This document shows, piece by piece, positions 1 through 11,800 of a DNA stretch of 64,000 bases (position 1 is its first letter; the number at the start of each line of letters is the position of its first letter). The notes below the pieces were generated by a model that worked only from the letters and a program-made list of their open reading frames with translations, ran no database searches and was not told the DNA's origin. Made by a program: the position numbers and the translations under genes. Source of the DNA: Pisaster brevispinus (lineage: Eukaryota > Echinodermata > Asteroidea > Forcipulatida > Asteriidae); contig JAMKCF010000001.1 in the NCBI GenBank assembly GCA_023634235.1, positions 32,855,272 through 32,919,271 on the forward strand, read 5' to 3'.

Positions 1-335
1 ACGCAGATTTTCGGCCCAACTCTTTTACCTGGTATTGATCATTTGTGGGGGTTTCTTTTTTTATTTGCTTGGGAAGTACTAAGGAATAAATTAAATTAAA
101 CGTCACGGCAGTAAGTTTAATGTGGACTTCCTAGCGCACTGGATGGAGTGTAGACCGAGCAAATATAAAAGGGTTTACTGCGACTGAAGTGTTGACCAAA
201 GTTGGGGGAAATTTCTGTTTATGGTCAAGCGCTAGCAATGTTAATGTGTGAAAATAAGTAAATAAAGCAAATGTGAACAAAATTATTGGAATTATGTCAT
301 TAATGGAAAGACATGCAGCCCTTGAATATCAATGT

Positions 336-480
336 TGAGAGGACTACACCATTTTCGTTCTGCAAAGGGCACTTCTATTTGAAAATCTGAAAGTTTATGG
401 GGAAACTTGTGAAGTTGCACCAAGGCCAATACCATGGCAACAGGGGTCATGACCTCCCTGGCCTTCATGTCATTCCAGGC
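336..480. repeat. Dispersed 'caaggcc' palindromic element, copy 1
   Basis: Contains tgcaaagggcacttctatt, aaagtttatgggg and gcaccaaggccaatacca, ending in ccaggcc. The same ordered words recur at 22316-22460, 38285-38415 and 49020-49182, and inverted at 35743-35840. Confidence 0.7.
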
Positions 481-752
481 CTGGGTACAATTTCATAGAG
501 CTGCTTAACGGTAAGCAAATTTTCGTGCTAACTATAGCAGATAAATATTAAGCGTAAGCGTACTTCACAGGTTAGCAAGAAAATTAGGCAGCCATCTTGC
601 ATGTTCACCATGGACTTGCATTGTTACTTCATTCATTTTCAGACAGTAAGCACCGGAAGGTTAGCATGCCTTTTTGTGTGCTTACGGTTAGCAGCCCTAT
701 GAAATGGAAATCGCGCAGTAAGCACAGAATCGGCCGTTAAGCAGCTCTGGAC
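481..752. repeat. Foldback MITE family B, copy 1
   Basis: Outer arms are tttcatagagctgcttaac and gttaagcagctct. The interior has gtaagcaaattttcgtgctaac and gtgtgcttacggttagcagc as an imperfect inverted pair, around aaattaggcagccatcttg. Copies with the same order lie at 24103-24396 and 29810-30112. No coding capacity. Confidence 0.85.
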
Positions 753-904
753 CCTGGACCTGCTCCCACAAAACGTGACTTAATTCTCCTGACTGTAACG
801 TTTACCAGTGAGTTTACCAACTATTTGAATTTTGAAACCGTTCAACTGCAGGGGCTGTGCATGGTAGCACAAATGTGTACATCTAACATGCACTTGTGTT
901 TACT

Positions 905-1235
905 GTGTGTGTGCATTCACCACAAGATATCGTAACACAAGCTGGCACAGTTTCAAAACCACAGTGGATGAAAGTGAATGGTCAGACAGTAGGAGGGTTG
1001 ACTGTGTACTGTGTCCATGCATTCACCACATGATATCACATTGCAGGCTGGCATAGTTTATCACTCAAAACCACAATGGATGACATTGAATGGTCAGACA
1101 GTAGGAGGGTTGACTGTGTACTGTGTCCATGCATTCACCACATGATATCACATTGCAGGCTGGCATAGTTTGTCTATCATTCAAAACCACAGTGGACGCC
1201 ATACAATAATCAGACAGTAGGAACACAGAGGGTTA
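905..1235. repeat. Tandem repeat, about 106-112 bp unit, 3 copies
   Basis: The word gcattcaccaca recurs at 913, 1019 and 1131. Each unit also carries ggctggca, tcaaaaccaca and tggtcagacagtagga. The second and third units are the closest. Confidence 0.85.
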
Positions 1236-1375
1236 TATTGCACACAAAAATTAATTAGCAGATCGACCGTGAATATGTTAGTTTCTCAAATGTCCGATTA
1301 TCAGTGGAGTTTGCAGTCCTACGTTTTTTAGGATAGCTTTTGATTTCAAGCTCTTGTGAATTCTTAAGTGTTGTA

Positions 1376-1558
1376 GCCTAGTCGTACAAGGCAACCTGGA
1401 GACAACCAGCTGTAGTGCATGCTACAGGATCACTTTTGTTGCACATGAGTCATTTTTCAAACGATGTTTTTACGATCCCCAAGATGTGAATGTAAATGCC
1501 TTCTCTTCTTGGAGATTGCCTGGAACTGGTTGCCTGTAATTTGCCCCGTGTGACATGG
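1376..1558. repeat. Palindromic MITE-like element, 'aggcaacc' family, copy 1
   Basis: Left part acaaggcaacctggagacaa is mirrored by ttggagattgcctgg and tggttgcct near the right end. A second copy with the same internal words (gtgcatgctac, tcaaacgatg, gaatgt) lies at 16315-16511. Confidence 0.75.
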
Positions 1559-2640
1559 CACTAAAGAGTACCCAGAGTTTGTGTGCCTCGAGCCTCAAAC
1601 CTAGTAGGTCCATTTTCAATGCAAAATGGAAGGAGCATTTATGTTATTTACTGAGCAGAGCACTGTTTGAAACCTCAACCTCAAGACATAACTTTATCTT
1701 TTCCCTGGTTCCATCTCAGAAACCAGCACTTCTTCCAATAAGAGATTTAATGATTGGTACTCTGTAGATCTGCTCCGGGGGAATGTTTTGGTGACCCTGA
1801 CCAGAAAAAAGTTTCTGTCGTAAAATTCAGCGACGCAAACGGCTCGGAAACCAGAAACGGTTTGTGACCTAGGTGCATCTCTTAAAAATAAATGTTCTCA
1901 ATGTATACAGCCTCTATTTTATTTTCAAGTAACGGAACTTAGTCTTTGTAATTTGACCAACCATGTTGGATTTGTATGTCTCAAGGCTTTTCATCTTTAA
2001 AAGAAACCAGTGGACATTTTTCTTTAGTTCGTAGAATTTGCCATCTTGAAACCAAGCCTAACTGAGCCAACAACTCCGTTACAGTTTGGTCGGTACAGTT
2101 GCACCCCCGTGGTTGAACAGAACACTCGGGAACGCTTAACCAAGGAATTAAGCTCAAACATATGTGGTTGGGGTTCCCAAATCGCTTCCCAATTCTCACT
2201 TCCTACACCATGCAAAGGTTTTGTTGTTGTTTTTTCTTTTTTTCATAACAATGCATACCGTAAAGAAGTATTTCATTATCACAAAAAATAAATTTTAAAA
2301 AGTATTTTATTTTGTTTTGTTTGAATTTTTTTTGCAGGAGCATAACAGACTTATCATGTACATGTTGAAATTCCCGGGAATACTGTGTGAATACTCAATA
2401 GGTGTATTTTTATTTCTTTTCGATATCGTATATAATTAAAATTGTACTAACTATCTGTTAACTTAACTATAATATTGGTTTAACGAGAAATGTGTACAAA
2501 CAATATTTTATAGGAGATAATTTATTGTTTTTCGTGAGGTTTCGGGTCGGTTTGAGAGTGTTTTCTGTAATGAGGGGGGGGGGGTTAGTCCAAAGTGCAG
2601 TATGTACACAAAGTGCGCAAGGTGTGAAGTAACGCAGCCC

Positions 2641-2859
2641 TCGTCATAGTCTTGATTGGCGACGCTGTTTTTTGTATTAGCCACCGGTAGAGGGCGCTAC
2701 ATTAACTGTTTGGGAGACTGACTCAGGAGGACTGGGCAAGTCTATAAATCTGGATCCAGATGTTCGTGTGATACAGATATCTCTTCTCCAGTAATTCGTG
2801 TTGCGATATCGCACTACGTTAAACAAAATGAACGTCGCCAATCAAGACTACACTCGTCA
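2641..2859. repeat. MITE-like foldback element
   Basis: Terminal inverted repeat gtcttgattggcgacg near 2650, with its exact reverse complement near 2833. The roughly 180-bp interior is unique in this window and includes tagagggcgctac. Confidence 0.8.
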
Positions 2860-3159
2860 CTGTCCTCTTGGGGACTGCCTCTATTGACCCCTGGAACAAT
2901 GCGGAACCCACCTCCGTACACAATGCGCGCATCTACCCTTTCAGCCATTTTGGGAGTTGATTCCCTTGTGTACATTTTTACTCCCAAAGTGGTGGACAGG
3001 ATCTAGGCATGTGTAAAGTGCGCTGCGCACCTCGCAGGGCGTCTATCGTCCAATTGGTAGGAGTGCTCTAAATTAATCGATTAAGTACTCCAGCAGGTGT
3101 TTGCATTGGACCTCCGGAATGTTCCATGGAAACGTTCAAAATGCTTATGCATAATAAGT

Positions 3160-3750
3160 ACATTTTTTTTACGAAGAAACTTTAAGAACTTTTACTGAGG
3201 TTACTGAGAACTCTCACCATGGTTCTAAGTACTTGGCTATGAGGGCTATGAGAACGAGTCCTTCGGGACGAGTTAAAAGGTCTTTCGTTACTGGAATTTT
3301 GAATTTTTCCAATTTAAACTTAACGCAAGTACTAAGCCCCAAGACATAGTACTTTGCCGTGTGTAAAAGTTCTAATTATATGAACTTGTGAGTACACTGA
3401 GAACTCAACCGTGGTTCTAAGTACTTGGCTATGAGTAGGAGCGCTTCAGGGTGAATCAAAAGGTCATTTGCTGCTGGAATTTTGAGTATTTGAATTTAAA
3501 CATGATGAAAGTACTAAGCCCCAAGACATAGTATTTCACAGTGAGTAAAAGTTCTAATTTAGGAACTTGTGAGTACATTTTTAACACTGCCATGGTTCCA
3601 AGTACTTGGCTGTGAGTGCGAGTGTTTCATTGTGAGTTAAAAGGTGTTATAATACATTACAGGAATTGTGAGTGTTTGAGCTGAACATGGTGTGAGTACT
3701 AAGCCCCAAGACATAGTACTTTACTGTGAGTAAAAGTTCTAATTATGAGT
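3160..3750. repeat. Tandem repeat, about 185-195 bp unit, 3 copies
   Basis: The words accatggttctaagtacttg (or close variants), gtactaagccccaagacata and taaaagttctaatta occur in the same order three times, beginning near 3205, 3399 and 3580. Confidence 0.85.
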
Positions 3751-4184
3751 ACTTGTTGGAGTTCTATCCAAAGACAATGGACACTTTCCATGTAAAATAT
3801 AAGGGGTCAACAAGTTTGAATTGTTTTGAGGGCCAGGTTATGGAGAGGGGAAGAGGAACAGAAAGGTCAAATGCATTGGTGTCAAGGGTCATCTTTTGAG
3901 GTCAAAGCGAAGTCATCTTGTTTTTTCCACTCTCGGGTCTTAATGATAAAAAAGCAGGGAAACACTTTGATAATTGTCATCCCAGTTTAGAATCGGTTCA
4001 TGCTTAACTAGAAATCCCTGAGATTGGTTACCAGCTAAAGCTTGTAGGCTAGTTGGTAGTCTGTCATGCACTGATGAATTAAAAAGCCAGTTGTGTTGAA
4101 ATATCAGCTTTCACTGGTTACCAGCCAAACCTTCATCCAGGATACCTATTTATTGTTCAGTTGGTAGTCTGCTTAACCAAGCCG

Positions 4185-4335
4185 GGGCTCGATTTCACAG
4201 AGTGCCAAAATTCATCTCAAGACGAGTTGTCAATATCACCAAAGTGGTTTGTATTGTGACGTCACACTTTGCTTAGCAATTAAGATTGATTCATATCTTA
4301 AGATGGATCTTACCTCTTTGTGAAATCTAGCCAGG
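4185..4335. repeat. Foldback MITE family D, copy 1
   Basis: Ends cgatttcacagag and ctctttgtgaaatc form an inverted repeat. The interior has gttgtcaatatcaccaaag and tgtgacgtcacactttgct. Copies: 5808-5937, 34837-34987 and 63056-63209. Confidence 0.8.
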
Positions 4336-5155
4336 GGGTGAGAGTCATTGCTGGAAAAAACGGGCGATGACCGGTTCAGTCAGGTGCTCCAGAGTCGCGC
4401 CGAACCAAACAGATTAGGAGCGACTCTAGGTCGACCCAAATAAATTTTGGTTTCAAACAGAATAACTTATCATAACATTTACATTAGGTTCGGCTCATGG
4501 CAAGATCGACGTCTGAAACCAAGATGCACCAGAGTCGTTCTGAACGTCTGCAACAGTCGATCTTTCGACTTCCAGTGCGTCCAGTCGCTCCTAACTGTTT
4601 CAGACGTCAAACTTTTCATGTACTTAATTCAATAATTTGGTTCGGCGCGACTCTACAGTGCCTGTCTGAAACGGGTGTTAGAGAAGTATATCAAAGAGCA
4701 TGACTTCTTTATATCTGAAAAGATGGGGGCGTTTTTTCCAGGCAGACATAAAAAATTATACATTCAGATAAAAGTGCGACATTTCTCATCTTTTATTGTG
4801 TTAACAACAAGCTCTGCTTTTTTAGCTTAGAAATAAATATCCTCATATAAACAATCTCTAAACAAGTAATTTAGTCATTTTGTTGTTTTGAGAGTTGCAG
4901 AATATTTTCAGCAATAATCAGATCTCCATATTCAGATGAATTTAACCGTTCTTTCACTGTTTGAATTTTTAGTAGTGTGAAAAATGGTGCCTTAATTTCT
5001 AGCTTAGATATTCACATGAGGTACATGTGAATCATTCACCTGTTGGTAATTCTGAAAGACCTGGCCTCGATTTTAAAAAGCACTAAGAGTCATTCTAATA
5101 AAGACCAGCTTGAACGAAAGCGGCAACAAGTGATCTTTGCTGAAGTTCATTTATA

Positions 5156-5445
5156 AACACGTTGACTGCCGCCTACGAGTATATTCGTAGTAACAGGTGT
5201 AACGGATTCTGCCACTACGAGTATACTTGTAGAGAATGAAAGGTTTTTGTATTGTTAATTGAATACACTGGCATCACTGAGAACGCAACAAATACGCTTC
5301 TGGCAGTGGTGAGGACATACATCCTCAGAATTTGTATGTTCAAATTATTTGTTTTTAGTGTTTTTGCTGTTGGTATGCGCGCATGTGCACCACACTTGGC
5401 AAATGGGGAACGCCCTATGAATCAATGACCGGCAGTCAACGTGTT
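5156..5445. repeat. Non-autonomous DNA transposon-like element, 290 bp
   Basis: A 16-base perfect terminal inverted repeat, aacacgttgactgccg, is at 5156 with its reverse complement ending at 5445. Near the left end cctacgagtatattcgtag and cactacgagtatacttgtag form smaller hairpins. No transposase is encoded. Confidence 0.8.
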
Positions 5446-5807
5446 AAAAAGTGTCAACAATCGTTTTGAATACCCTTCTGTGATACTTTTTTTAGAAAGA
5501 TTCCCAAAAGCCCTGTGATGTCGTCACTTATGTTACGTCGTTTGTGGAAGTTTTGTTTGGTATAGCTGCTTTGTTGCAATAACAAAGCAACATCCCAGAG
5601 ATGATATCATAGTATTGTCATGTCGATTCACGCCATCAACGGCAGAAGTGTAGCTAGTTTTTCATAACCTTGAGTTTGGGCCTTATGTTTTGATCGATAA
5701 TTACGAAATATTCAGAAGTGTAAACTATCACAATTACAATGGAATGATGAACAAACCCATTGTTAACAAGTTTAAATAGAATCCCTATGGACAACTTTTG
5801 TTCACCC

Positions 5808-5937
5808 AAGTAGCTGTTTAAGTTGTCAGTATAACCAAAGTGGTTTGTGTTTTCTAACATCACACTTTGCTTAGCAATTAAGATTGATTCACACTGAAGA
5901 TCAATCTTTACTCTTTGTGAAATCAGCCCCAGGGAAT
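5808..5937. repeat. Foldback MITE family D, copy 2 (left end degraded)
   Basis: Shares agtataaccaaagtggtttg, catcacactttgcttagcaa and ctctttgtgaaatcagcccc with the copy at 4185. The left palindrome arm is not recognisable. Confidence 0.7.
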
Positions 5938-6971
5938 AACAAACCTGTCAAATTTGAAGCTCAATCGATCATCAGAGTTTTAAGAAAATAGTGAAAAACC
6001 CCTTCTGGAGTTTTTAAACTTATTTTATAAGAACTAATTTATACCATGTGAGTTACACATCGGGGCAAACTGAATGCAGCAAACTTGGGCAAAATGAGAT
6101 GATTTTTTCCCTGGTGGTAAGGGCTGAAAATGATATGAAAGAGGTCAACTCAGATTTTAATTATAAGCTAGCCAAACCTGTCATTGTGTAGATCCTTATA
6201 GAGTTTATGAGTTGTAAAAAATGTTTTTTACACCACCCAAAATATAACAAAATTGATTGATTTTGGAAAATATTATTGGATTTGTATCACATTTGTTATT
6301 GATTATTGGTGTTGTATTATATTGATTACTAAATAACCCTATGGCAATCAATACATTTAATTCTAAATAATCAATAATTTAATCTTAACAACTTTTAATC
6401 AATGTACATGTATAAAATAACTCATTCCGTGTTATCCATTCATAGACAGACTAGAGGGAAAAATAAACAATCAATGACATTGATAAAAAGTCAGGTTGTT
6501 ATTAGTTTATCAGTTATGAAAGATTTGAGGGCAAAGGTCACGGTCATTGAGTCTACCCTGTTGGTAAGGCTGTATCCAAATTAGCCTTGGTTCAAGACGC
6601 TCCTGTTGTTTATTATCTACAAAGCTGTACTGCTGTTAATTTCCCTCGCCAGTAGAGAGCGCTATAAACCACAAACCACTATCACCCCAAGAACTTCTAT
6701 CACAGGAGCCTGTGAAAGCGGACTCTCATGGTAGTGGTCTCCAGTGAGAGCACGCCCTCTTGTGGCGATGGATCATGGGAAGATGCGGACACTCATGATA
6801 GCGGTCTCTTGTGGCGATGGATCATGGGAAGATTTTAATAACAGGAGGGTCTTGACCCAAGACTACATCCCAATTGGCTGCTTCGGCTACAGCTACAACT
6901 GATATTGCTAAAGATGTTGCTAAGATGCCCTATACTTCAATGCATGATGACACAAAAATCAAGCAGTAGCC

Positions 6972-7032
6972 TCAGCTGTAGCCACAGCTGTAGCCGCAGC
7001 TGTAGCCACAGCTGTAGCCGCAGCTGTAGCCA
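6972..7032. repeat. 12-bp minisatellite (agctgtagccac/gc)
   Basis: About five units of agctgtagccrc. It lies inside a short open frame with Cys-Ser repeats that I regard as non-coding. Confidence 0.85.
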
Positions 7033-7529
7033 TCAATTTGGACACAGCCTTAGCCACTGCATCACACACATGCGTATCTGCTTCATGCCCAGAATGTTTG
7101 CTACTTCCTGTGCCAAAGCTGACATACAGTTGTGTGTAATTTTACCCAAAATATCCCTATTCATCAGGTCAAAAGCATTCTTGATGACCGAAAATTATAA
7201 CTCTTAGACGACCTTGCGTCTTTGAAAAATATGTTAGCCAAGTCCAGTAGCCCAAGCGAAAGCGCCATCTTAAAAAATTCTGCAATGCATCTTGGGAAAC
7301 CGAGTACTGTTAAAAAATGAATCAAGCTGGCAAAATGGACAGCTGGACGCCACTTTTGGACGTGAAATTAAAAGCTAAACTGTCTCGCCACTGAGACCGA
7401 TAATCTGTGGAATAATCATTTCAACTATGTTAGCTTTTGTAGCCCAGAATATTGCACAAGTTGTATGTTTACCTGAGAATGTTTTACGTGGTTCAGTTAA
7501 AAGTTTAGTTCCTGACATTCGTAGCAGAG

Positions 7530-7900
7530 CTACCAACTCTACCTGATTCTGCAGAAAGTTCCCTGAAAATAAACCTATCTTTCCATGTTCTGATGAGCAA
7601 ATTTGAAAATCTCCCTGATTGTGGAAACTTTTTCCCTATTATGTTGAATGTAATTCTAAATATCTCCCCGATTGTTATACTAAATCTCCCCGATTGCAAG
7701 TATGCAAATGTTGGCAGCTTTGTTGTACATGTAGGTGTCAGTCATACAGTGACTGACTTCTTGACTGTGGAAACTTTTTCCCTAATATGTTGAAAGTAAT
7801 TCGAAAAATATCTTCCTAATTGTTCAAAGAAATCTCCCTGATTGCAAGATGCAAATGTTGGCAGTTTTTGTTGTAGGTGTCATACAGTGACTGACTTCCA
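7530..7900. repeat. Dispersed repeat with 'aatctccctgattg' motifs, copy 1
   Basis: Repeats aatctccctgattg and variants, ggaaactttttccctaatat and gcaaatgttggca, partly duplicated in tandem. A second copy lies at 24712-24905. Confidence 0.75.
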
Positions 7901-8025
7901 ACTGTCAGTTACATATTGCTTAATACATCTGGTAGACTTTGGTAGCTAACTAAATACCGAGCTTCAAGACTGCTCATTCTTGTTTTGAGATGTTGGGCCG
8001 GAATGGTCAAGACTAAACATCACTT

Positions 8026-8838
8026 TTACTTCTCCGGTACACATCTTATATCAGCCACAATATGATCCACATGTGGCGCGTAGGATTTCACGTGTTCAAC
8101 ATGAGTCAACTCGGTCTTCCACTGACCACCGTGAACGCAGACTAATATTTCTTGTACTTTCTGAGCTGTAGACTCGGCCCAAGTCCTCCAAGTGTCCTTT
8201 GCAGAGAGCTCTGTACATCCATCCACAGCGGACCTAGCAGTGGATCTATCTGGTGGCGTTTCGGTTCTTTTGACGTTTTCCTCTAAACTCCCACTACGGA
8301 CGACTTCCTCTGCACCAGTTGTATGCTTGGAAGAATTTCTCTCCGCCCAAGCACCCTGATGTTGGAAGTCTGTTTCTGTCTCTGAATTTAAGCTCGAGTT
8401 AAACTCTAATCTCAGATTGTCTTCTGTCAGTTTTGATGACAATTTACAAGGTTCTCCTGGGCTGAAATTTGTATTTCTTTCCGTAACAATTGAGCTACAT
8501 TCACAAAACTGCACGCTATCAGCCGTTCTTAATCCAGCGGGGTTAGTTCTTTCTGTCTGCTCACATTTTGTCTCAATAATACCACCATCTTCTTTGAATG
8601 ATGCATTGTCAGTTGCTATTGTTTCACCAGAGGGAAATCCCACATCATGCTGTGGAGGTTTAGGTCCACTGAATGCGGAGTTAGTTTTCTTGGTCCTTGG
8701 ATGTGATGTCACGTTGCCATGGATATGCAGCATCCCTCCTGTCTGTGGTTTGAGAGCGGCGCAGGCGACCGGCCATCCGTCCTCAGAGCTTGGGATGAGT
8801 CCAAGATTAACTCGGTCAGCTACACCTCTTGGACAGAC
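8026..8838 (-). CDS. TYW2: TYW2 exon 7 (terminal exon with long insertion)
   Basis: Acceptor ttgacag; 270 codons plus TAA. It starts with VCPRGVADRVNLGLIPSSE, continues to HIHGNV at about 344-349, then runs about 170 residues rich in Ser, Thr, Glu and Asn with no recognised domain, then resumes TYW2 similarity at TWRTWAEST (about 522) through to VKSYAPHVDHIVADI. The insertion is open and needs no intron to keep frame. It may be a disordered loop (inference). Confidence 0.93.
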   Translation of the reverse strand, partial: VCPRGVADRVNLGLIPSSEDGWPVACAALKPQTGGMLHIHGNVTSHPRTKKTNSAFSGPKPPQHDVGFPSGETIATDNASFKEDGGIIETKCEQTERTNPAGLRTADSVQFCECSSIVTERNTNFSPGEPCKLSSKLTEDNLRLEFNSSLNSETETDFQHQGAWAERNSSKHTTGAEEVVRSGSLEENVKRTETPPDRSTARSAVDGCTELSAKDTWRTWAESTAQKVQEILVCVHGGQWKTELTHVEHVKSYAPHVDHIVADIRCVPEK

Positions 8839-11800
8839 CTGTCAAAAAAAAAATGCAAACACTAAACACTTCTATCTTAATCAATGCCGCTCCAAGGTCA
8901 AATCATAAATATGGGTGTGATACCTGGCTATACAGCAGTACATGGATTCAACTTTGTCTATGTAAATGCTGTGACAGTTTTTCCTTGTTTTTCAAGTAGA
9001 ACCTGTATTGAACTGAAACTTTCTCAGGTGACTTTGCTTGTATCTTTCTTGATAATTTTGCCGATAAATTAGCATGACATTGACAAAAACCAAATGAGGA
9101 CCCAACCTTTTAAAGTACCAAGTACATCACGCATGACATTTGACCCTTGGGAAAAAGTAGGACAATTTAATTGAGTACAAGGGCTGACATAGTTGCACAT
9201 TATTGTACAGGCTTTTAAAGACTTTCAGGTTATTTATTAACAATTTTGCTGATATTTCTGAGGACCCCAAAATCGTAAATCCGACATAAGTAGAAAGAAT
9301 ACCTTGCCTGGTACTTGTATACAATTCTCATCACACAGCAATAAACAAAAATAACAATATTTACTTGTTTGTTGTCTCCAGCGTGGACTTGGCATCTATC
9401 CTGAACATTGTTTAGGACCAGGTTCTTTTTGACAGCGTCGATGGCATGGGGGTTCCATTCACAGGCATGGACCAGCGAGGCGTCGGCATGAACCAAATAA
9501 GGCAATGTGAAATATCCGATCCCTGTAGTATACGAGAAGTAATAAGCAGAGAATGTACTAAGCAAATACATGCAGAAGACCAGTCACAGGTTGTACACGT
9601 GGGATGGTATTTTAGCTGGTTACCTTTTGCTGGTTTCAAGCGTAACTATGTTGTGCTTAGCTACTTTTTGTGCTTACGCAGCTCTACGAAATAGGGCTCT
9701 GTTTTATTCACACTTTAGAGTTCATGTGTTTTTTAAAATAATCAACATTTTGCCCACTGAATCATAAGGTAAAACATTGCGACTCTTTGCCTTAATTTTA
9801 AGAACTATGACCTTTGACCTACCCGCATATAGGTCAACTACAGTCTCTCCAGAGCAGTCGAAGCCAGCCACTCTCATTTTTTCTGTAATGTTCCCAATGG
9901 AGAACATGCAATGTCTAACGTCGTAGGTATAACTGTAAAAAAAACAGCAGTTCAGACTTTTCGAATTAGACAAATTAATAGAGCTTTAAGTACAGCACTC
10001 AGTTTGGTAATACTTCTCCAAAACCAGACTATTTACCTGATGCCATTGTCTTTATGCTCCACCCATCCATCATTGCCAAGCAACAGCTCAACCCTTGGAC
10101 TCCTGTATTCATCTGGATTGACCCGACCTTTCCTAGCGACCCGCTGACCTCCGAGAACAGATGCCACAATTTCCCACAGGTCATTGCAGCACTGCCATGT
10201 GCTGGAAAGAAAACTGGACTGAGGGGAAAACAAGCGAAACAAATATCAATTATTGATGTGAGAAAGATGATTTCAGAGGAGGATTTCAAGCCTGGATTTT
10301 CATCTTTGAGAGGACAAGGCCATCTTCATTTTGCAAATGTTAAGGGGCACCAAGGCCAAGACCAGGGCACAGCCTCTGTGTAGTTCCAGGTTCGAATCCC
10401 GGTCATGACACTTGTGCCCTTGAGCAAGGCACTTAACCATAATTGCTTGGTAAAAAGTTGGGAAGGTAGTGCATTCTGCTCTACCAACCAGGCTTCTAAT
10501 GGATGATACCCTTGCCTACATCCATACGGACAGTGGAGGGGGTAACCCTGTTTCAGCCCCAGGAGTAGCTGGCAACATGCCCCTGGTGACAGTGGATTTG
10601 GGTCGACAGCCCAAATGAGATAAGTGTAGCCCTCACCTTGAAGTAGCCGTCCGGCCTTGTGAGTTGGGCGATATCTCATAAAAACAAATTAAACAAACTA
10701 ATGAAGAGGTCAAGGTTAAAGTTCAACTATAAATTACAAACCTGTGGCAATAAAATAAGATCTCCATGTTTCTCCCACACATTTGGAATCTCTTTTTCTA
10801 AATCTTCTGGAAATGGAACGGCTATCTCGTTGAACCTCTTTCTCAATCGCTGCACCAGTGTTTGATATGGAGAAACCACAAGCTGCTTCTTTGCCGGTGG
10901 GAGAGAAATTGTGGCGAGATGACATGGTATATTGTGGTACCTTCCAGACTTGAGGATGTGTTCCGATGGTATTTTGATTTCCAAAGCTTCTGCTTCTTCG
11001 TTTGTTGCTAAAACACAAAGAAGAAAAGTCAGCAAATTAAAATTTAAGTTAGTTTTGTGATAGGACCTACCATACAAGGTTCACAATTTCAAAGAGGTTT
11101 ATATGATGAAATTATTGTTATCTTATTATGAAAGGAAAGCAAGGGACTTTCAAAACTGACTGGCACAGTGACCTGTAGGCCTAAAAAATACCTGTGAAGA
11201 AATGGTGATGAAGAAATCTCAGTTTTAGATGTGGGAGGAAAATCCACAACAATCAGGTAGAGACTGAAAATGCAACCCACGACATGCAAGGCCCAGGTTC
11301 AGAATACAAACCAGAGATGAAAGGCAGAACAGAAACCAACCTGAACAATCTCCTTCATCCATGGAGAAGAAGTGAGATGCTGACGGACTCACTGGGATAG
11401 CAACAACATTTCCAAATCTCTGAAGTCTCCTAGAAGAGTCCCAGTTACCATCCATCTCCAAAGCACACCTGCAAAGAAAGACAAAACATGTATTTCTGCA
11501 AATAAAATAAGTCCTGCTCTTTGATTTACTTCTCTAATGTTTACATTTGGGCAACTTACTCACATTACATTACATTCACATAGTACATAAATTAAGAATG
11601 GATTCTAATATTTTACCATTATCTGACAATAATTCAAACTAGAAATGCACTAATACTTTGTTGCCTTCATCTTCACTCTCTTCCATCCTGCTTCACTATT
11701 CAATGAATAATAACACTATACTAAATAGTAAAATATAAATAAATAGTATCTAAAAACTGTTACCACGAAGGTAGTTTGAGTTTGTACACAAAATTCTTCC

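Larger units (their letters stand above)
1..8025. other. Intergenic region left of TYW2
   Basis: No exon with a recognisable product is visible on either strand. The open frames are short and overlap repeats. The content is dispersed palindromic elements and tandem repeats, listed separately, plus unique AT-rich DNA. Part of 7000-8025 may be TYW2 3' UTR. Confidence 0.6.

Noticed and set aside
6905..7207. 100-codon frame with Cys-Ser-His-Ser repeats
   Set aside because: The repeats come from the 12-bp minisatellite agctgtagccrc; the flanks are repeat-like.
8417..8908. 163-codon plus-strand frame opposite TYW2 exon 7
   Set aside because: Antisense shadow of the TYW2 coding exon; no similarity to any family.
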